DNA from: Mycosynbacter sp964593465
Lineage (GTDB): Bacteria > Patescibacteriota > Saccharimonadia > Saccharimonadales > Saccharimonadaceae
Direction of reading: 5' to 3'
Assembly: GCA_964593465.1 (NCBI GenBank)
Contig: CAZQJY010000001.1
Span: forward strand, 127,947-191,946
DNA: 64,000 nt
This document shows, one piece after another, positions 43,384 to 51,836 of this stretch. Position numbers and translations under genes: made by a program. The notes beneath the pieces were generated by a model. That model ran no database searches and was not told where the DNA came from. It saw only the letters and a program-made list of their open reading frames with translations. Each line of letters opens with the position of its first letter. Position 1 is the first letter of the stretch.

Positions 43384-44691
43384 TTATTTCAAATATTTAT
43401 TCAAAAAGGTGAACGTAGGGTTTACTGCACGAGCATCGTATCCCATGTGATTTGAACCCTTGAGGATCAGATATGACGAAGGGATACCTTTGGCGCGTAG
43501 GTTATTGCTATATTCAATCGCCTGGCCTGGGTGTACTAGGTATTCACTTTGGGCGTTGGCAAGGAATGTTGGTGGCGTATTGCGTGCAAAGTTTAGTGCA
43601 GGCGACATAGCGCGGAGGTTGTCTTGACAGCCAAGTGCATCTGTCATGCCGAGGATAGCACGCTGTGCTTCTGCTGGTATAGCAGACTTTGCCGTGTGGG
43701 TGGCAGTAGCTGCGTTAGGTGCAGTAGCTGCGGCGGCACGTACTGCTTTGCTGGCTGTTGGTGATTTTGGATCATAGATACTTGGCGTGTTGCTATTGTT
43801 TGCTGCACTTTGTGACAAGAAATTGACAGCTTGGGTTGCGTTTTTGACGTGTGGATTGTTACTCTGGCCAGTAGCTGCGGCGCCCGATTGAATAAGCTGA
43901 CTCAGGCCATTTGATAGCTGGCTAGTTGATATGGTTTTTTTGCTGCCGCTAGTTGTCTTGGTGGTAGTTTTGGCGCTACTAACGCTCAAAATATTTATGA
44001 GGCCTGCAGTGCTTGGGGTGGTGCCTTTGGTATTTGAGGCGGTGCCACCGCTTGAGCGTGGAACATTGGCTAGTGCAGACGAGAGGCCATTTGGATCTGT
44101 AGGAATACAAGTTGAGTGGTCGACACCGATCGCAAAGCTCTGTTCAGAGTTGAAGATAGCGGTGTAGGCGTTGACAGGTGCAGACCAACCCACTGCTGCC
44201 GCCATGCCACTCTGGCCACTGGCGGCTACACGCATCGCGAGGCTACCGCCAGCACTGTCACCCCAGATAGCGATTTTATTTGGATTCATACCATAGCTTG
44301 CGGCGTTGGCACGAATAGATTTTGTGGCCCGCATGACATCTTCATACTGGTAGTAGACACCCGCAGAGCCAAGACGGTAGTCGATAGATGCGGCTACATA
44401 GCCACGCTGTGCAGCTGCTCGCCCAAGATTTGCATATTGTGACTTGTCGCCTGTGCGCCAACCGCCACCATGCACAAAGATAATGCCAGGTTTGTTGCGC
44501 CCGCCAGTGGTGTAGATGTCGATACCTTGGCGCCCGCCAGCACCATCTATGTAGCTAGAAGACTTTTTGGTAACTGTTGCGGCCTGAGAAGTGATAGTCG
44601 GTACCAGTCCGACAAGCAGGCTAAATACAAGTACAGAGGTCAATACTCGGTTTTTGATATTCCTCACAAGGGTGGTGGCTATAGAACGCAT
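43384..44691 (-). CDS. Secreted alpha/beta-hydrolase (esterase/lipase family)
   Basis: The 435-residue protein has a signal peptide ending near SQAATV. It is an esterase of the BD-FAE/hormone-sensitive-lipase type with IIFVHGGGWRTG (oxyanion hole), AIWGDSAGGSLAMR (nucleophile Ser), and KGSNHMGYDA (catalytic His). A low-complexity insert of about 150 residues rich in Ser, Thr, Ala and Asn (~200-350) splits the fold between nucleophile and His. The usual acidic residue is not obvious in NAQSEYLVHP. The start is the ATG 5 nt after AAGGAG (44697-44702) rather than the upstream ATG at 44712. It may remove acyl groups from a wall glycan or a host lipid; the substrate is unknown. Confidence 0.82.
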   Translation of the reverse strand: MRSIATTLVRNIKNRVLTSVLVFSLLVGLVPTITSQAATVTKKSSSYIDGAGGRQGIDIYTTGGRNKPGIIFVHGGGWRTGDKSQYANLGRAAAQRGYVAASIDYRLGSAGVYYQYEDVMRATKSIRANAASYGMNPNKIAIWGDSAGGSLAMRVAASGQSGMAAAVGWSAPVNAYTAIFNSEQSFAIGVDHSTCIPTDPNGLSSALANVPRSSGGTASNTKGTTPSTAGLINILSVSSAKTTTKTTSGSKKTISTSQLSNGLSQLIQSGAAATGQSNNPHVKNATQAVNFLSQSAANNSNTPSIYDPKSPTASKAVRAAAATAPNAATATHTAKSAIPAEAQRAILGMTDALGCQDNLRAMSPALNFARNTPPTFLANAQSEYLVHPGQAIEYSNNLRAKGIPSSYLILKGSNHMGYDARAVNPTFTFLNKYLK

Positions 44692-44818
44692 GAAAACTCC
44701 TTCACTATGCATTTATAGATTTTATAATATCACAAATAGTAAATAAAAGCAAGTACTAGTACATAAAATACCAGACAACACGAGTAGTCTGATACCTATA
44801 AGCTCTAACTGTTCATGG

Positions 44819-44824
44819 TACTAT
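44819..44824 (+). promoter_or_regulatory. Candidate -10 box for TylF-like methyltransferase gene
   Basis: TACTAT 9 nt before the ATG; no Shine-Dalgarno in between except GGGG. Confidence 0.4.
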
Positions 44825-44833
44825 GGGGCATAT

Positions 44834-45409
44834 ATGAAGCTATTGTCAGACCAAGTGAGTGAGCGAGAGGTGGAGATTGTACTGCGCGAACTTGCTCGTA
44901 CACATGATGTCTCTGGCGACGCTGTGGAGTTTGGGTGCTATGTCGGCACAACAAGTGTCCACCTAGCTCGGGAGTTGCAGGGTAGTGGTAAGCAGCTCTA
45001 TCTTTATGATTCATTTGAGGGACTGCCTGAAAAGCGCTCAGAAGACATTAGTCCGGTGGGAGAGCAATTCAAAGCAGGTGAGCTGCACGCGACTAAAAAA
45101 GAGCTGATTCGCAATCTCAAGCAGGCCAATGTACCGATGCCAAATATTACAAAAGGTTGGTTTTCGGATGTGGAGCCTAGTCAGGTACCACAGCAGATCA
45201 GTTTTGCGTTTCTTGATGGCGATTACTATGATTCAGTGTTGGATCCGCTCAAGTTGATCTGGAGTAGACTCTCGCCAGGTGCAGTTGTGGTGGTGGACGA
45301 CTATGCCAATGAGGCGCTACCAGGAGCTGCCAAAGCGGTCGATGACTGGTTAAAAACTCACCATGCTCATCTCTCGGTGGAGGCATCACTCGCGATACTA
45401 CGCACATAA
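44834..45409 (+). CDS. TylF/MycF-type O-methyltransferase
   Basis: A 191-residue class I SAM-dependent methyltransferase. The AVEFGCYVGTTSVHLAREL segment is the SAM glycine loop, LYDSFEGLPEK is the TylF-family DSFxGLP motif, and FAFLDGDYYDSVLDPLKLI plus VVVDDYANEALPGA carry the metal-binding acids. The family methylates sugar hydroxyls (macrocin, and surface sugars in many bacteria), so modification of an envelope sugar is plausible. It stands alone between the esterase and corA-like genes. Confidence 0.9.
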   Translation: MKLLSDQVSEREVEIVLRELARTHDVSGDAVEFGCYVGTTSVHLARELQGSGKQLYLYDSFEGLPEKRSEDISPVGEQFKAGELHATKKELIRNLKQANVPMPNITKGWFSDVEPSQVPQQISFAFLDGDYYDSVLDPLKLIWSRLSPGAVVVVDDYANEALPGAAKAVDDWLKTHHAHLSVEASLAILRT

Positions 45410-45484
45410 AGCTTGCATATTATATGCAAATATGATAAAATAAAAAAAGAGTATATATAAACTAAAAACGAGAGGTGGGCAAGC

Positions 45485-46402
45485 ATGATTTCATATCTTC
45501 GCTCAACACACTATCGGCCGGCTATTAAGCAAAAGGATGACTTACAGCCAGGCAGCTGGATTCGCTCGGAACGCCCAAACGACGACGAAAAGCAGCAACT
45601 CATCAAACTAGGGCTCGATGCCGATGTATTGGCTGATGCGCTCGACCCGCACGAAGTGCCGCGTGTGGAACTCGAAGATGGCTGGACGTATTTCATCACG
45701 CGCTTACCAGACACCGACGATGAGTTTAATGACTATACGACGCCGATGCTTTTTGCGCTTGGCGACAAATATATCGTGACAGTGAGCCGCGACAGTCTGG
45801 GGCGCCTGTGGCAGCCATTTATTGATCGCACATTGGCACCAACAACACAAAAGACTAAGCTTTTTATGCTCATGCTTGACGCAATCTCCCGGCAGTATCA
45901 AACTCGCATTGCTGCCATCAATCGCCAAATGCGTGCTACCACCAGTAGTGTTCACGCACTCAAAGCTAAAGACATTGCTACCATGACAGAGTACGAGCGC
46001 AAGCTAAACGACTATCTTGATGCACTGCTGCCAACCAATACTGCACTCGAAAAGATTCTTGGCGGCAAGATGCTGCCACTGTACGAAGACGATCGTGATT
46101 TGGTTGAAGACTTGTCAATTGATTTTGAACAGAATATTGCACGCTGCAAAAGCTTACTCCGAACCATCACAAACCTACGTGATAGCTACCGGGCGGTGAT
46201 GGACACTAGGCTAAACGAAACGATTCGTTTGCTGACAGTGATTACACTAACATTCACGATCCCAACAATGTTTGCTGGACTGTATGGTATGAACGTGGAC
46301 TTGCCAGGCGATGAAAATGCTCCCTATATGTTCTGGCTGATACTAGGCGTAAGTCTTTGTATCGCCTTTGGATTGGCGGCATATTTCTTGCGCAAGCGCT
46401 AA
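45485..46402 (+). CDS. CorA-like magnesium transporter
   Basis: A 305-residue channel subunit with a large acidic N-terminal cytoplasmic domain and a long helix, then two C-terminal membrane spans. The first ends in the selectivity motif FAGLYGMNVDLPG (GMN), and the second is WLILGVSLCIAFGLAAYFL with a basic end. It should form a homopentamer importing Mg2+ or a similar divalent ion. GAGAGGTGGG upstream of the ATG is a normal ribosome-binding site. It is followed by the BrkB-like gene after a 21-nt spacer. Confidence 0.95.
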   Translation: MISYLRSTHYRPAIKQKDDLQPGSWIRSERPNDDEKQQLIKLGLDADVLADALDPHEVPRVELEDGWTYFITRLPDTDDEFNDYTTPMLFALGDKYIVTVSRDSLGRLWQPFIDRTLAPTTQKTKLFMLMLDAISRQYQTRIAAINRQMRATTSSVHALKAKDIATMTEYERKLNDYLDALLPTNTALEKILGGKMLPLYEDDRDLVEDLSIDFEQNIARCKSLLRTITNLRDSYRAVMDTRLNETIRLLTVITLTFTIPTMFAGLYGMNVDLPGDENAPYMFWLILGVSLCIAFGLAAYFLRKR

Positions 46403-46407
46403 AGTGC

Positions 46408-46413
46408 TACAAT
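46408..46413 (+). promoter_or_regulatory. -10 box for BrkB/YihY-like gene
   Basis: TACAAT 10 nt before the ATG in a 21-nt spacer. Confidence 0.45.
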
Positions 46414-46423
46414 TGACATACTT

Positions 46424-47269
46424 ATGATATGGCATAAAAAGCAGACAACACGGCAACACATTCGCCAAGTACTTGGTAAACTTTTGGGTGATATGAACCA
46501 AGCAAACACGATGACGCTTGCTGCAGGTATTGCTTATTTTGCAGCCTTGGCGTTTTTCCCAAGTTTTGCAGCTATGTTTGCGATAGCAACGATAGTTATC
46601 TCCCCGGAGCAGGCAGCAGCAATAATCGAGAATGTTAATGCGTATCTGCCATCTGATATCGCTGGATTAGTGACAATGCAGCTAGAGGTGCAAGGCGATA
46701 AATTTGGTAATAATATTATCTTTGCGACTGTCGCCATTGTCGTTGCGTTGTTTGGTGCATCGGCTGCTACAGAAAACATGATACGAGCGCTCAATGTAGC
46801 ATATGGTACAACAGAAACACGTAATCTGATCAAACTACGGCTGCTCAGTATGGTGGTATTAGTATGTACATTATTGCTGGTGATAGTGGTAATGCTACTG
46901 CTTGTTATCGGTGATTATATGGTTGACTGGGGCGTGCCACACGAGCTAGTGCTATTGGTTGCATTGATTCGCTGGCCACTTTTACTTGTGATGATAAGCG
47001 GAGCTTTTGCACTATTGTATCGCTATGGTCCGGATAAACCCCGTGCGAAGTGGCGCTGGGTGAGCTCTGGTGCGCTACTTGCTACAGGCCTGTGGCTCAT
47101 TGTGACGCTTGCTCTCTTTGCCTTTGCTCGCTACTCTACGATGTTTAGTGCTGCATATACATTGTTTGCGGGTATTGTGGTGCTTATGATGTGGTTTAAT
47201 TTTAGTGCACTTGCGTTGCTAGTAGGCGCACACATTAATCGCCGCCAAGAAATTGGTTACAAGAAGTAA
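46424..47269 (+). CDS. YihY/BrkB family membrane protein
   Basis: The 281-residue integral membrane protein has about six spans. Family features are MTLAAGIAYFAALAFFPSFA near the start, the central ATENMIRALNVAYGTTETR, and YRYGPDKPRAKWRWVSSGAL in a loop. The family includes RNase BN-misnamed proteins and BrkB; the true function is unsettled, with suggested transport roles. The distance from the box at 46408 to the ATG suggests a leaderless message. Confidence 0.9.
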   Translation: MIWHKKQTTRQHIRQVLGKLLGDMNQANTMTLAAGIAYFAALAFFPSFAAMFAIATIVISPEQAAAIIENVNAYLPSDIAGLVTMQLEVQGDKFGNNIIFATVAIVVALFGASAATENMIRALNVAYGTTETRNLIKLRLLSMVVLVCTLLLVIVVMLLLVIGDYMVDWGVPHELVLLVALIRWPLLLVMISGAFALLYRYGPDKPRAKWRWVSSGALLATGLWLIVTLALFAFARYSTMFSAAYTLFAGIVVLMMWFNFSALALLVGAHINRRQEIGYKK

Positions 47270-47339
47270 ATTCTCAGCAAATCCACAGGATTAAGGCGTA
47301 CACTAAAAATACATCAGTAACAATCCATAAGGAGGTTCT

Positions 47340-47603
47340 ATGGGTATATTGGGTTGGATAGTGCTAGGTGGTCTTGCAGGATGGGTGGCATCGCTCATCA
47401 TGAAAACAGATAAACAAATGGGGCTGTTCCTTAATATCGTAGTGGGTATTGTCGGTGCCTTTATTGGTGGCTGGCTCACCAGTATGCTCATGGACAAAGA
47501 TATTTCTGGATTTAACATCGAGAGCTTTTTGATTGCGCTACTTGGGTCGGTGATTCTACTCTGGCTGGTAAAGATGATACGAGGATCAGGCACAAAAGAA
47601 TAG
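47340..47603 (+). CDS. GlsB/YeaQ/YmgE family small membrane protein
   Basis: The 87-residue protein has three glycine-rich hydrophobic segments (MGILGWIVLGGLAGWVASLI, IVVGIVGAFIGGWL, LIALLGSVILLWLVKMI), typical of the transglycosylase-associated/YeaQ family linked with stress. AAGGAGG lies 5 nt before the ATG, one of the strongest ribosome-binding sites in the window. The biochemical function of the family is not known. Confidence 0.92.
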   Translation: MGILGWIVLGGLAGWVASLIMKTDKQMGLFLNIVVGIVGAFIGGWLTSMLMDKDISGFNIESFLIALLGSVILLWLVKMIRGSGTKE

Positions 47604-47622
47604 ACACCTTTTGCAATAAACA

Positions 47623-47653
47623 TTATATGCCCTGTGTTGAGCAGGGCATATAA
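47623..47653. other. 12-bp perfect palindrome upstream of AbrB-like gene
   Basis: TTATATGCCCTG (47623-47634) and CAGGGCATATAA (47642-47653) with a 7-nt loop. No U-run follows on either strand. It may end the YeaQ-like transcript, or serve as an operator for the AbrB-like regulator whose -35 begins 11 nt further on. Confidence 0.6.
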
Positions 47654-47663
47654 GCTGTGCTAC

Positions 47664-47693
47664 TTGACATACTTTTCATACTGGGTATACAAT
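47664..47693 (+). promoter_or_regulatory. Promoter of AbrB-like regulator and MFS exporter
   Basis: TTGACA (47664-47669) and TATACA (47686-47691, spacer 16) or TACAAT (47688-47693, spacer 18). Confidence 0.75.
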
Positions 47694-47719
47694 AGGAGAT
47701 TGAAGAAAGGACTATAATT

Positions 47720-47968
47720 ATGGGACTACAAGATAGAAAACTCTATGGAACTGCAACCGTAGGAACAAAAGGACAGGTGGTAATACCTGCAGATGCGCGC
47801 GAAGAACTAGGGATACAGCCTGGCGACAGACTATATGTTGTCAATGCTATCCATGGCGCAGGCATTATGCTGCTCAAAGAAGAAATGCTACAGTCGTTTA
47901 TCGATAAAATGAGTGCACATATCGATGAATTTCGGGCGTTTGCAGACAAAGAAGGCGAACAACAGTAA
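47720..47968 (+). CDS. AbrB/MazE/SpoVT-type DNA-binding protein
   Basis: The 82-residue protein has one swapped-hairpin AbrB domain at residues ~8-52 (YGTATVGTKGQVVIPADARE, then LGIQPGDRLYVVNA) and a helical C-terminus. Such proteins bind DNA as dimers, often at their own promoter. Its stop overlaps the start of the MFS exporter gene by 1 nt, so it likely controls that exporter, in the manner of a local drug-efflux regulator (inference). The palindrome at 47623-47653 could be its operator. Confidence 0.9.
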   Translation: MGLQDRKLYGTATVGTKGQVVIPADAREELGIQPGDRLYVVNAIHGAGIMLLKEEMLQSFIDKMSAHIDEFRAFADKEGEQQ

Positions 47969-49659
47969 TGCAACATCATCTTCCTCTGAGAAATAAGCTG
48001 ATTATCATGCTAAGCGTAATGGCGAGCTTGTTTCTTGTGGCACTTGATCAGACGATCATTGCTACTGCACTTGGCAAAATTGTCGAAGAGTTTAACGCGT
48101 TTAGTTCGCTTAGCTGGATTGTTACAGCATACTTGTTGACCACCACTATCACTGTGCCAATTGCAGGTAAGCTTTCCGATCTCTATGGTCGTCGTATCAT
48201 GTTGCTGATTGGTGTCGGTATTTTTGCGGGTGCGTCACTTATGAGTGGGTTGGCAGCAAATGTTGATCAGCTGATTCTTTGGCGTGCGGTGCAGGGCATT
48301 GGTGGTGGTATCATCACAGCAAATGCGTTTACTATCATCGGCGATTTGTTTGCTGCCCGCGAGCGAGGTCGTTGGCAGGGACTATTTGGCGCCGTGTTTG
48401 GCTTGAGTTCGGTAGTTGGTCCACTACTAGGCGGCTGGCTGACAGACGGTCCCACTATACTTGGTGTTACGACCGACTGGCGTTGGACATTCTTTATCAA
48501 CGTGCCGGTAGCAATAGTAGCCTTTGTGCTGATTGCGGCATTTTGTCCGCCACTCCGTCATACTAAGAAGCCGGTTGTAGACTATCTCGGTGCTGCGCTT
48601 CTCACAGTTGCACTTGGCGTGCTGGTGCTCGCAGTCGATAACACCGACAAAATTTTTGCAGACTTCTTATCGGCAACAGGCATGTCTCTCGCGGCGTTAC
48701 GTGCAATTATGGCTACAATTGTAGTTGTCGCAACAGCTAGTTTTATATGGGTGGAGCGTCGTGCACGCGAGCCAATCATTCCACTACGCTTTTTTGAAAA
48801 CCGCAACTTCGTGCTTATTATGGGCATTGCAACACTCTTTGGCATGGCGTTTATGGGGTCGATTTTGTACCTAACGCAGTTTAATCAGCAAGTATTTGGT
48901 GCAAGTCCTACAGAGTCTGGTTTGATGCTCTTGCCGATGGTGGCCGGTCTCATGACGACGTCGATTGCGTCGGGTCAAATCATTTCACGCACTGGTCGCT
49001 ACAAAATTTTTATGCAAGTAGGTATAGTACTTGCGACAGTCATGGTATTTGCGCTCTCAACACTTACGCCAGAAAGTAGCTATGTATACGAAGCAGTACT
49101 CATGGTACTACTGGGTGCTGGGTTAGGCGTCGTGATGCCAGTCATGAATCTGGCAGTACAAAACGAATTTTCTCAAAAGGAATTGGGTGTAGCCACGAGC
49201 TCAAGCCAGTTATTTCGTAGCCTTGGTTCGACTATCGGTATCGCAGTATTTGGTGCGATGCTTACAGCAGGTCTCACTTCTGGGTTGGCAAATGCTGATC
49301 AAGATCCCTATGTACAGCGATTAAGTCACAATAGTGCAGTGCAGCAATTTGGTAGTCTCGACAGTTCTGATACACTACTTACACTCAATATGCCAGATGT
49401 AAAAGAAAAGATAACAGATGGTTTTGTTGCAGGAATTGATAAAACAAAACTACCTGATCAAGCCAAAGTCCAAGCAAAAGAGCAGTTTGATCATCAGCAG
49501 ACAGAGTTTACTTCTAAAGTAACGCATGCATTCAGCGATAGCTTGCAGCGAATATTCCAGGTTTCGGCCGTACTGATGTTTGCGGCCAGTATATTGGTAT
49601 TTATGTTGCATGAGAAGCCACTACGGTCGGCGTCGCCAGAGCAGACGCCTGGTGCATGA
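47968..49659 (+). CDS. MFS drug exporter, DHA2 (EmrB/QacA) family
   Basis: The 563-residue transporter has about 14 spans. ALDQTIIATALGKIVEEF matches motif D1 of the DHA2 branch, GKLSDLYGRRIMLLIG is motif A, and WRAVQGIGGGIITANAFTII is motif C-like. A loop of about 90 residues near 450-530 carries charged, coiled-coil-prone sequence before the last span. It exports drugs or lipophilic compounds by proton antiport. The AbrB-like regulator is immediately upstream. Confidence 0.93.
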   Translation: MQHHLPLRNKLIIMLSVMASLFLVALDQTIIATALGKIVEEFNAFSSLSWIVTAYLLTTTITVPIAGKLSDLYGRRIMLLIGVGIFAGASLMSGLAANVDQLILWRAVQGIGGGIITANAFTIIGDLFAARERGRWQGLFGAVFGLSSVVGPLLGGWLTDGPTILGVTTDWRWTFFINVPVAIVAFVLIAAFCPPLRHTKKPVVDYLGAALLTVALGVLVLAVDNTDKIFADFLSATGMSLAALRAIMATIVVVATASFIWVERRAREPIIPLRFFENRNFVLIMGIATLFGMAFMGSILYLTQFNQQVFGASPTESGLMLLPMVAGLMTTSIASGQIISRTGRYKIFMQVGIVLATVMVFALSTLTPESSYVYEAVLMVLLGAGLGVVMPVMNLAVQNEFSQKELGVATSSSQLFRSLGSTIGIAVFGAMLTAGLTSGLANADQDPYVQRLSHNSAVQQFGSLDSSDTLLTLNMPDVKEKITDGFVAGIDKTKLPDQAKVQAKEQFDHQQTEFTSKVTHAFSDSLQRIFQVSAVLMFAASILVFMLHEKPLRSASPEQTPGA

Positions 49660-49752
49660 ACCAGTAGTAAAATATAAAAATACGCTTGCGCTTTGCAAAA
49701 TAGTAAGGTAGGATAGAAGTAAGCAGTAGCACTGTATTTATTAAGTGTTGTA

Positions 49753-49781
49753 TTGACATAAAAACATATCTTTGTTATTAT
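49753..49781 (+). promoter_or_regulatory. Near-consensus promoter of the 30-residue protein gene
   Basis: TTGACA (49753-49758), 17-nt spacer, TATTAT (49776-49781). This is the best sigma-70-type match I see in the window. The expected transcript has an ~85-nt leader with a GTTTTG/CAAAAC hairpin. Confidence 0.85.
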
Positions 49782-49872
49782 AAATCTTGGGTTTTGCGCC
49801 AAAACACACAAAACTTTATGGCAACCTAAAGGTCGACATGCGCAGAACTCGTATTTAACAAGGAGAATTAAC

Positions 49873-49965
49873 ATGCCAATCGCAATCGAATTTGCTTCGT
49901 CTAGAAGCAAAAAGATCGCAGTGGATGTCAAGCCAGCTGAATGGCAGGTCTACATCGCACACTAG
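49873..49965 (+). CDS. Small 30-residue protein, function unknown
   Basis: The peptide starts MPIAIEFASSRSKKIAVDVK and ends WQVYIAH. It has no signal peptide or membrane span, and alternates charged and hydrophobic residues as in a beta-hairpin. Gene status rests on context: a near-consensus promoter, AAGGAG 7 nt before the ATG, an in-frame stop and a strong terminator 12 nt after it. No antisense gene or known family explains it. It may be abundant; the function is unknown. A regulatory RNA with the ORF by chance is the alternative. Confidence 0.7.
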   Translation: MPIAIEFASSRSKKIAVDVKPAEWQVYIAH

Positions 49966-49972
49966 GCGTGGG

Positions 49973-50015
49973 CGACAAATAACCCCCTCGTGCAAGAGGG
50001 GGTTATTTTTTGTCG
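49973..50015. terminator. Bidirectional terminator between small-protein gene and DsbA-like gene
   Basis: A 13-bp stem (49977-49989 with 49996-50008) and a T-run at 50006-50011; outer bases CGAC/GTCG also pair. It serves the plus-strand small gene, and on the minus strand the DsbA-like gene that ends at 50026. Confidence 0.9.
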
Positions 50016-50025
50016 TAAAATCCTG

Positions 50026-50703
50026 CTACTTAGCGTTTTTAATAGCTTCGTTGAGCATGTTACGGATTAATTCAGTAGACTTATACTTGTCTGGCGCGAC
50101 GGTTTCGCCATTGAGAAAGAGTGTTGGTGTGCCCGTTACGCCATTGGCCTTACCAAGTGTCTGGTCAAAGGTGATCTTTTGGGATACGGCACTACTTGCA
50201 ATGTCGGTACGGTATTTATCGAGATCAAGTTTGAGTTCTGTAGCGTATGTTTCAAATTTCTTGTCACGCTCGTCTACGCTGATGGCATTCCAGTCATTTT
50301 GTCTTTCATACAAGAGATTATGCATGTCCCAATATTTACCCTGCAGGCCAGCTGCTTCGGCTGTAGCTGCGGCTACACGTGCGTTTGGATGGATCGTGGT
50401 AATAGGGAAGTTACGAAATACGAATGTAATTTTATCTTTGTATTCTTCCATAAGAGGCTCGAAGTTGAGATGGAATGTTCGACAGCCTGGGCATTGGAAA
50501 TCGCCATACTCGATGAGTACTACGCCACTATCTTTTTTGCCAAAAACATTATCGCCAATTCCAGAAGAGCCTGATTCGGCTGTCTGTAGTTTGGTGTGAT
50601 CTACATTATCTACTTTGACACTGCCTTGTCTAGAATACAGCACCAACCCTGCAAGTATTGCCACTACCGCTACGGCAAAAATTATCCATGTGCGCTTGTC
50701 CAT
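50026..50703 (-). CDS. DsbA-family thiol oxidoreductase, membrane anchored
   Basis: The 225-residue protein has an N-terminal signal anchor (WIIFAVAVVAILAGLVLY) and an extracellular thioredoxin fold: IEYGDFQCPGCRTFH has the CPGC active site, the helical insert follows, and GVTGTPTLFLNG is the cis-proline loop. It would form or rearrange disulfides in secreted proteins; the cysteine-rich LGFP protein and others here are candidate clients. The start is preceded by AAGGGAG at some distance. It converges with the small-protein gene at the terminator. Confidence 0.93.
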   Translation of the reverse strand: MDKRTWIIFAVAVVAILAGLVLYSRQGSVKVDNVDHTKLQTAESGSSGIGDNVFGKKDSGVVLIEYGDFQCPGCRTFHLNFEPLMEEYKDKITFVFRNFPITTIHPNARVAAATAEAAGLQGKYWDMHNLLYERQNDWNAISVDERDKKFETYATELKLDLDKYRTDIASSAVSQKITFDQTLGKANGVTGTPTLFLNGETVAPDKYKSTELIRNMLNEAIKNAK

Positions 50704-50775
50704 ATGTTTCTGTCAACTCCCTTATGTTACTTCTACTAGTATATATAACAAGTAGGCGGTGAGCAACCAACGGTG

Positions 50776-50781
50776 TACAAT
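50776..50781 (+). promoter_or_regulatory. -10 box for CBS-domain protein gene
   Basis: TACAAT 6 nt before the ATG at 50788. The upstream frame-open start at 50773 lies before this box and is therefore unlikely. Confidence 0.5.
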
Positions 50782-50787
50782 AGCAGT

Positions 50788-51801
50788 ATGTTTATGTTTC
50801 TCACAACAGTAACAATTTTGATGTATATAGTAGTCGTAATGTGTGCCAGTATTGTGCCACTCCGTTCTCGCTATAGTCCTTATGAACGCACGCGCCGCCA
50901 AAAAGAAGGTGAGGCTGATATTGCCAAAGATATCCAACGAGATGCGACAAGTAGCGATATAGCAGGTGTACTGCGAGTTGTCGGTGCACTTGCTTTGGTG
51001 ATATTTATCTTGCTTGCGCTTACAACGTTTGGCTGGTTATATGGTGCAATCGCTGCGGTAGCGGGTGTATTGTGCTACGGCGCGCTGGCTCGCATACCAC
51101 TTATTCATGATGCGACTCAGCAAATATACTTGCGCTATGAGCCAAAGTTACTCAGTTTTGTTGAGCGCAATCAAAAAGTATTTCGCTTTTTCCGTACTGT
51201 ACCAGCAGACAATCCTATCACACGCATTGGATCACGTGATGAACTGGTATTTACTGTCGAGAATTTACCTAGGATTCTCAGCAAAGAGGAGCAGCGACTA
51301 TTGGTATCAGGTTTGCAATTTGGCGACAAGCAAGTGGAATCTGTCATGACACCGCGTAGTGTGCTCGATGTCGTGAAAAAGAGCGACACTGTGGGTCCAT
51401 TGCTACTCGATGAGTTGCACAAAACAGGTCATAGCCGTTTTCCTGTGGTAGATGGAGATGTTGACCATGTGGTAGGAATTTTGCACATCCAAAACTTACT
51501 CAGGCTGCAGGATAAAAAGACGCATCATGCGCGCGACATCATGACAACGCCTGTATACTACATCAAAGAATCACAGACGCTCAGTGCAGCGCTGGCGGCA
51601 TTTTTGCGTACACATCATCATATGTTTATTGTCGTCAACGAATATCGCGAAACGGTTGGCGTACTCACGCTCGAAGATGTCATCGAAGCGCTTATAGGAC
51701 GCAAAATTATCGACGAATTTGATATGCACGACGACTTGCGAGCGGTGGCAGCGCGCAATCCACGTGGTAATAACGAGCCGGCAAAACACACCAACGTCTA
51801 G
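50788..51801 (+). CDS. CorC/HlyC-like CBS-pair membrane protein
   Basis: The 337-residue protein has an N-terminal membrane span, a second pair near residues 65-105 (VVGALALVIFILLALTTFGW), then a CBS pair. VESVMTPRSVLDVVKKSD opens CBS1 with HSRFPVVDGDVDHVVGIL, and ARDIMTTPVYYIKESQTL opens CBS2 with FIVVNEYRETVGVLTLED. This arrangement belongs to the HlyC/CorC (CNNM-like) family connected with Mg2+ or Co2+ homeostasis, although the usual DUF21 core is reduced here. The final C-terminal transporter-associated domain is missing. Confidence 0.88.
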   Translation: MFMFLTTVTILMYIVVVMCASIVPLRSRYSPYERTRRQKEGEADIAKDIQRDATSSDIAGVLRVVGALALVIFILLALTTFGWLYGAIAAVAGVLCYGALARIPLIHDATQQIYLRYEPKLLSFVERNQKVFRFFRTVPADNPITRIGSRDELVFTVENLPRILSKEEQRLLVSGLQFGDKQVESVMTPRSVLDVVKKSDTVGPLLLDELHKTGHSRFPVVDGDVDHVVGILHIQNLLRLQDKKTHHARDIMTTPVYYIKESQTLSAALAAFLRTHHHMFIVVNEYRETVGVLTLEDVIEALIGRKIIDEFDMHDDLRAVAARNPRGNNEPAKHTNV

Positions 51802-51821
51802 TCGGTATCTGTTATATATGG

Positions 51822-51827
51822 TAAAAT
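51822..51827 (+). promoter_or_regulatory. -10 box for aspS
   Basis: TAAAAT 9 nt before the ATG; no Shine-Dalgarno between them. Confidence 0.5.
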
Positions 51828-51836
51828 ATACCCCAT

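Noticed and set aside
49494..49931. 145-residue antisense frame covering the end of the MFS gene and the small-protein promoter
   Set aside because: No start signal; crosses a well-supported promoter and the MFS coding sequence.
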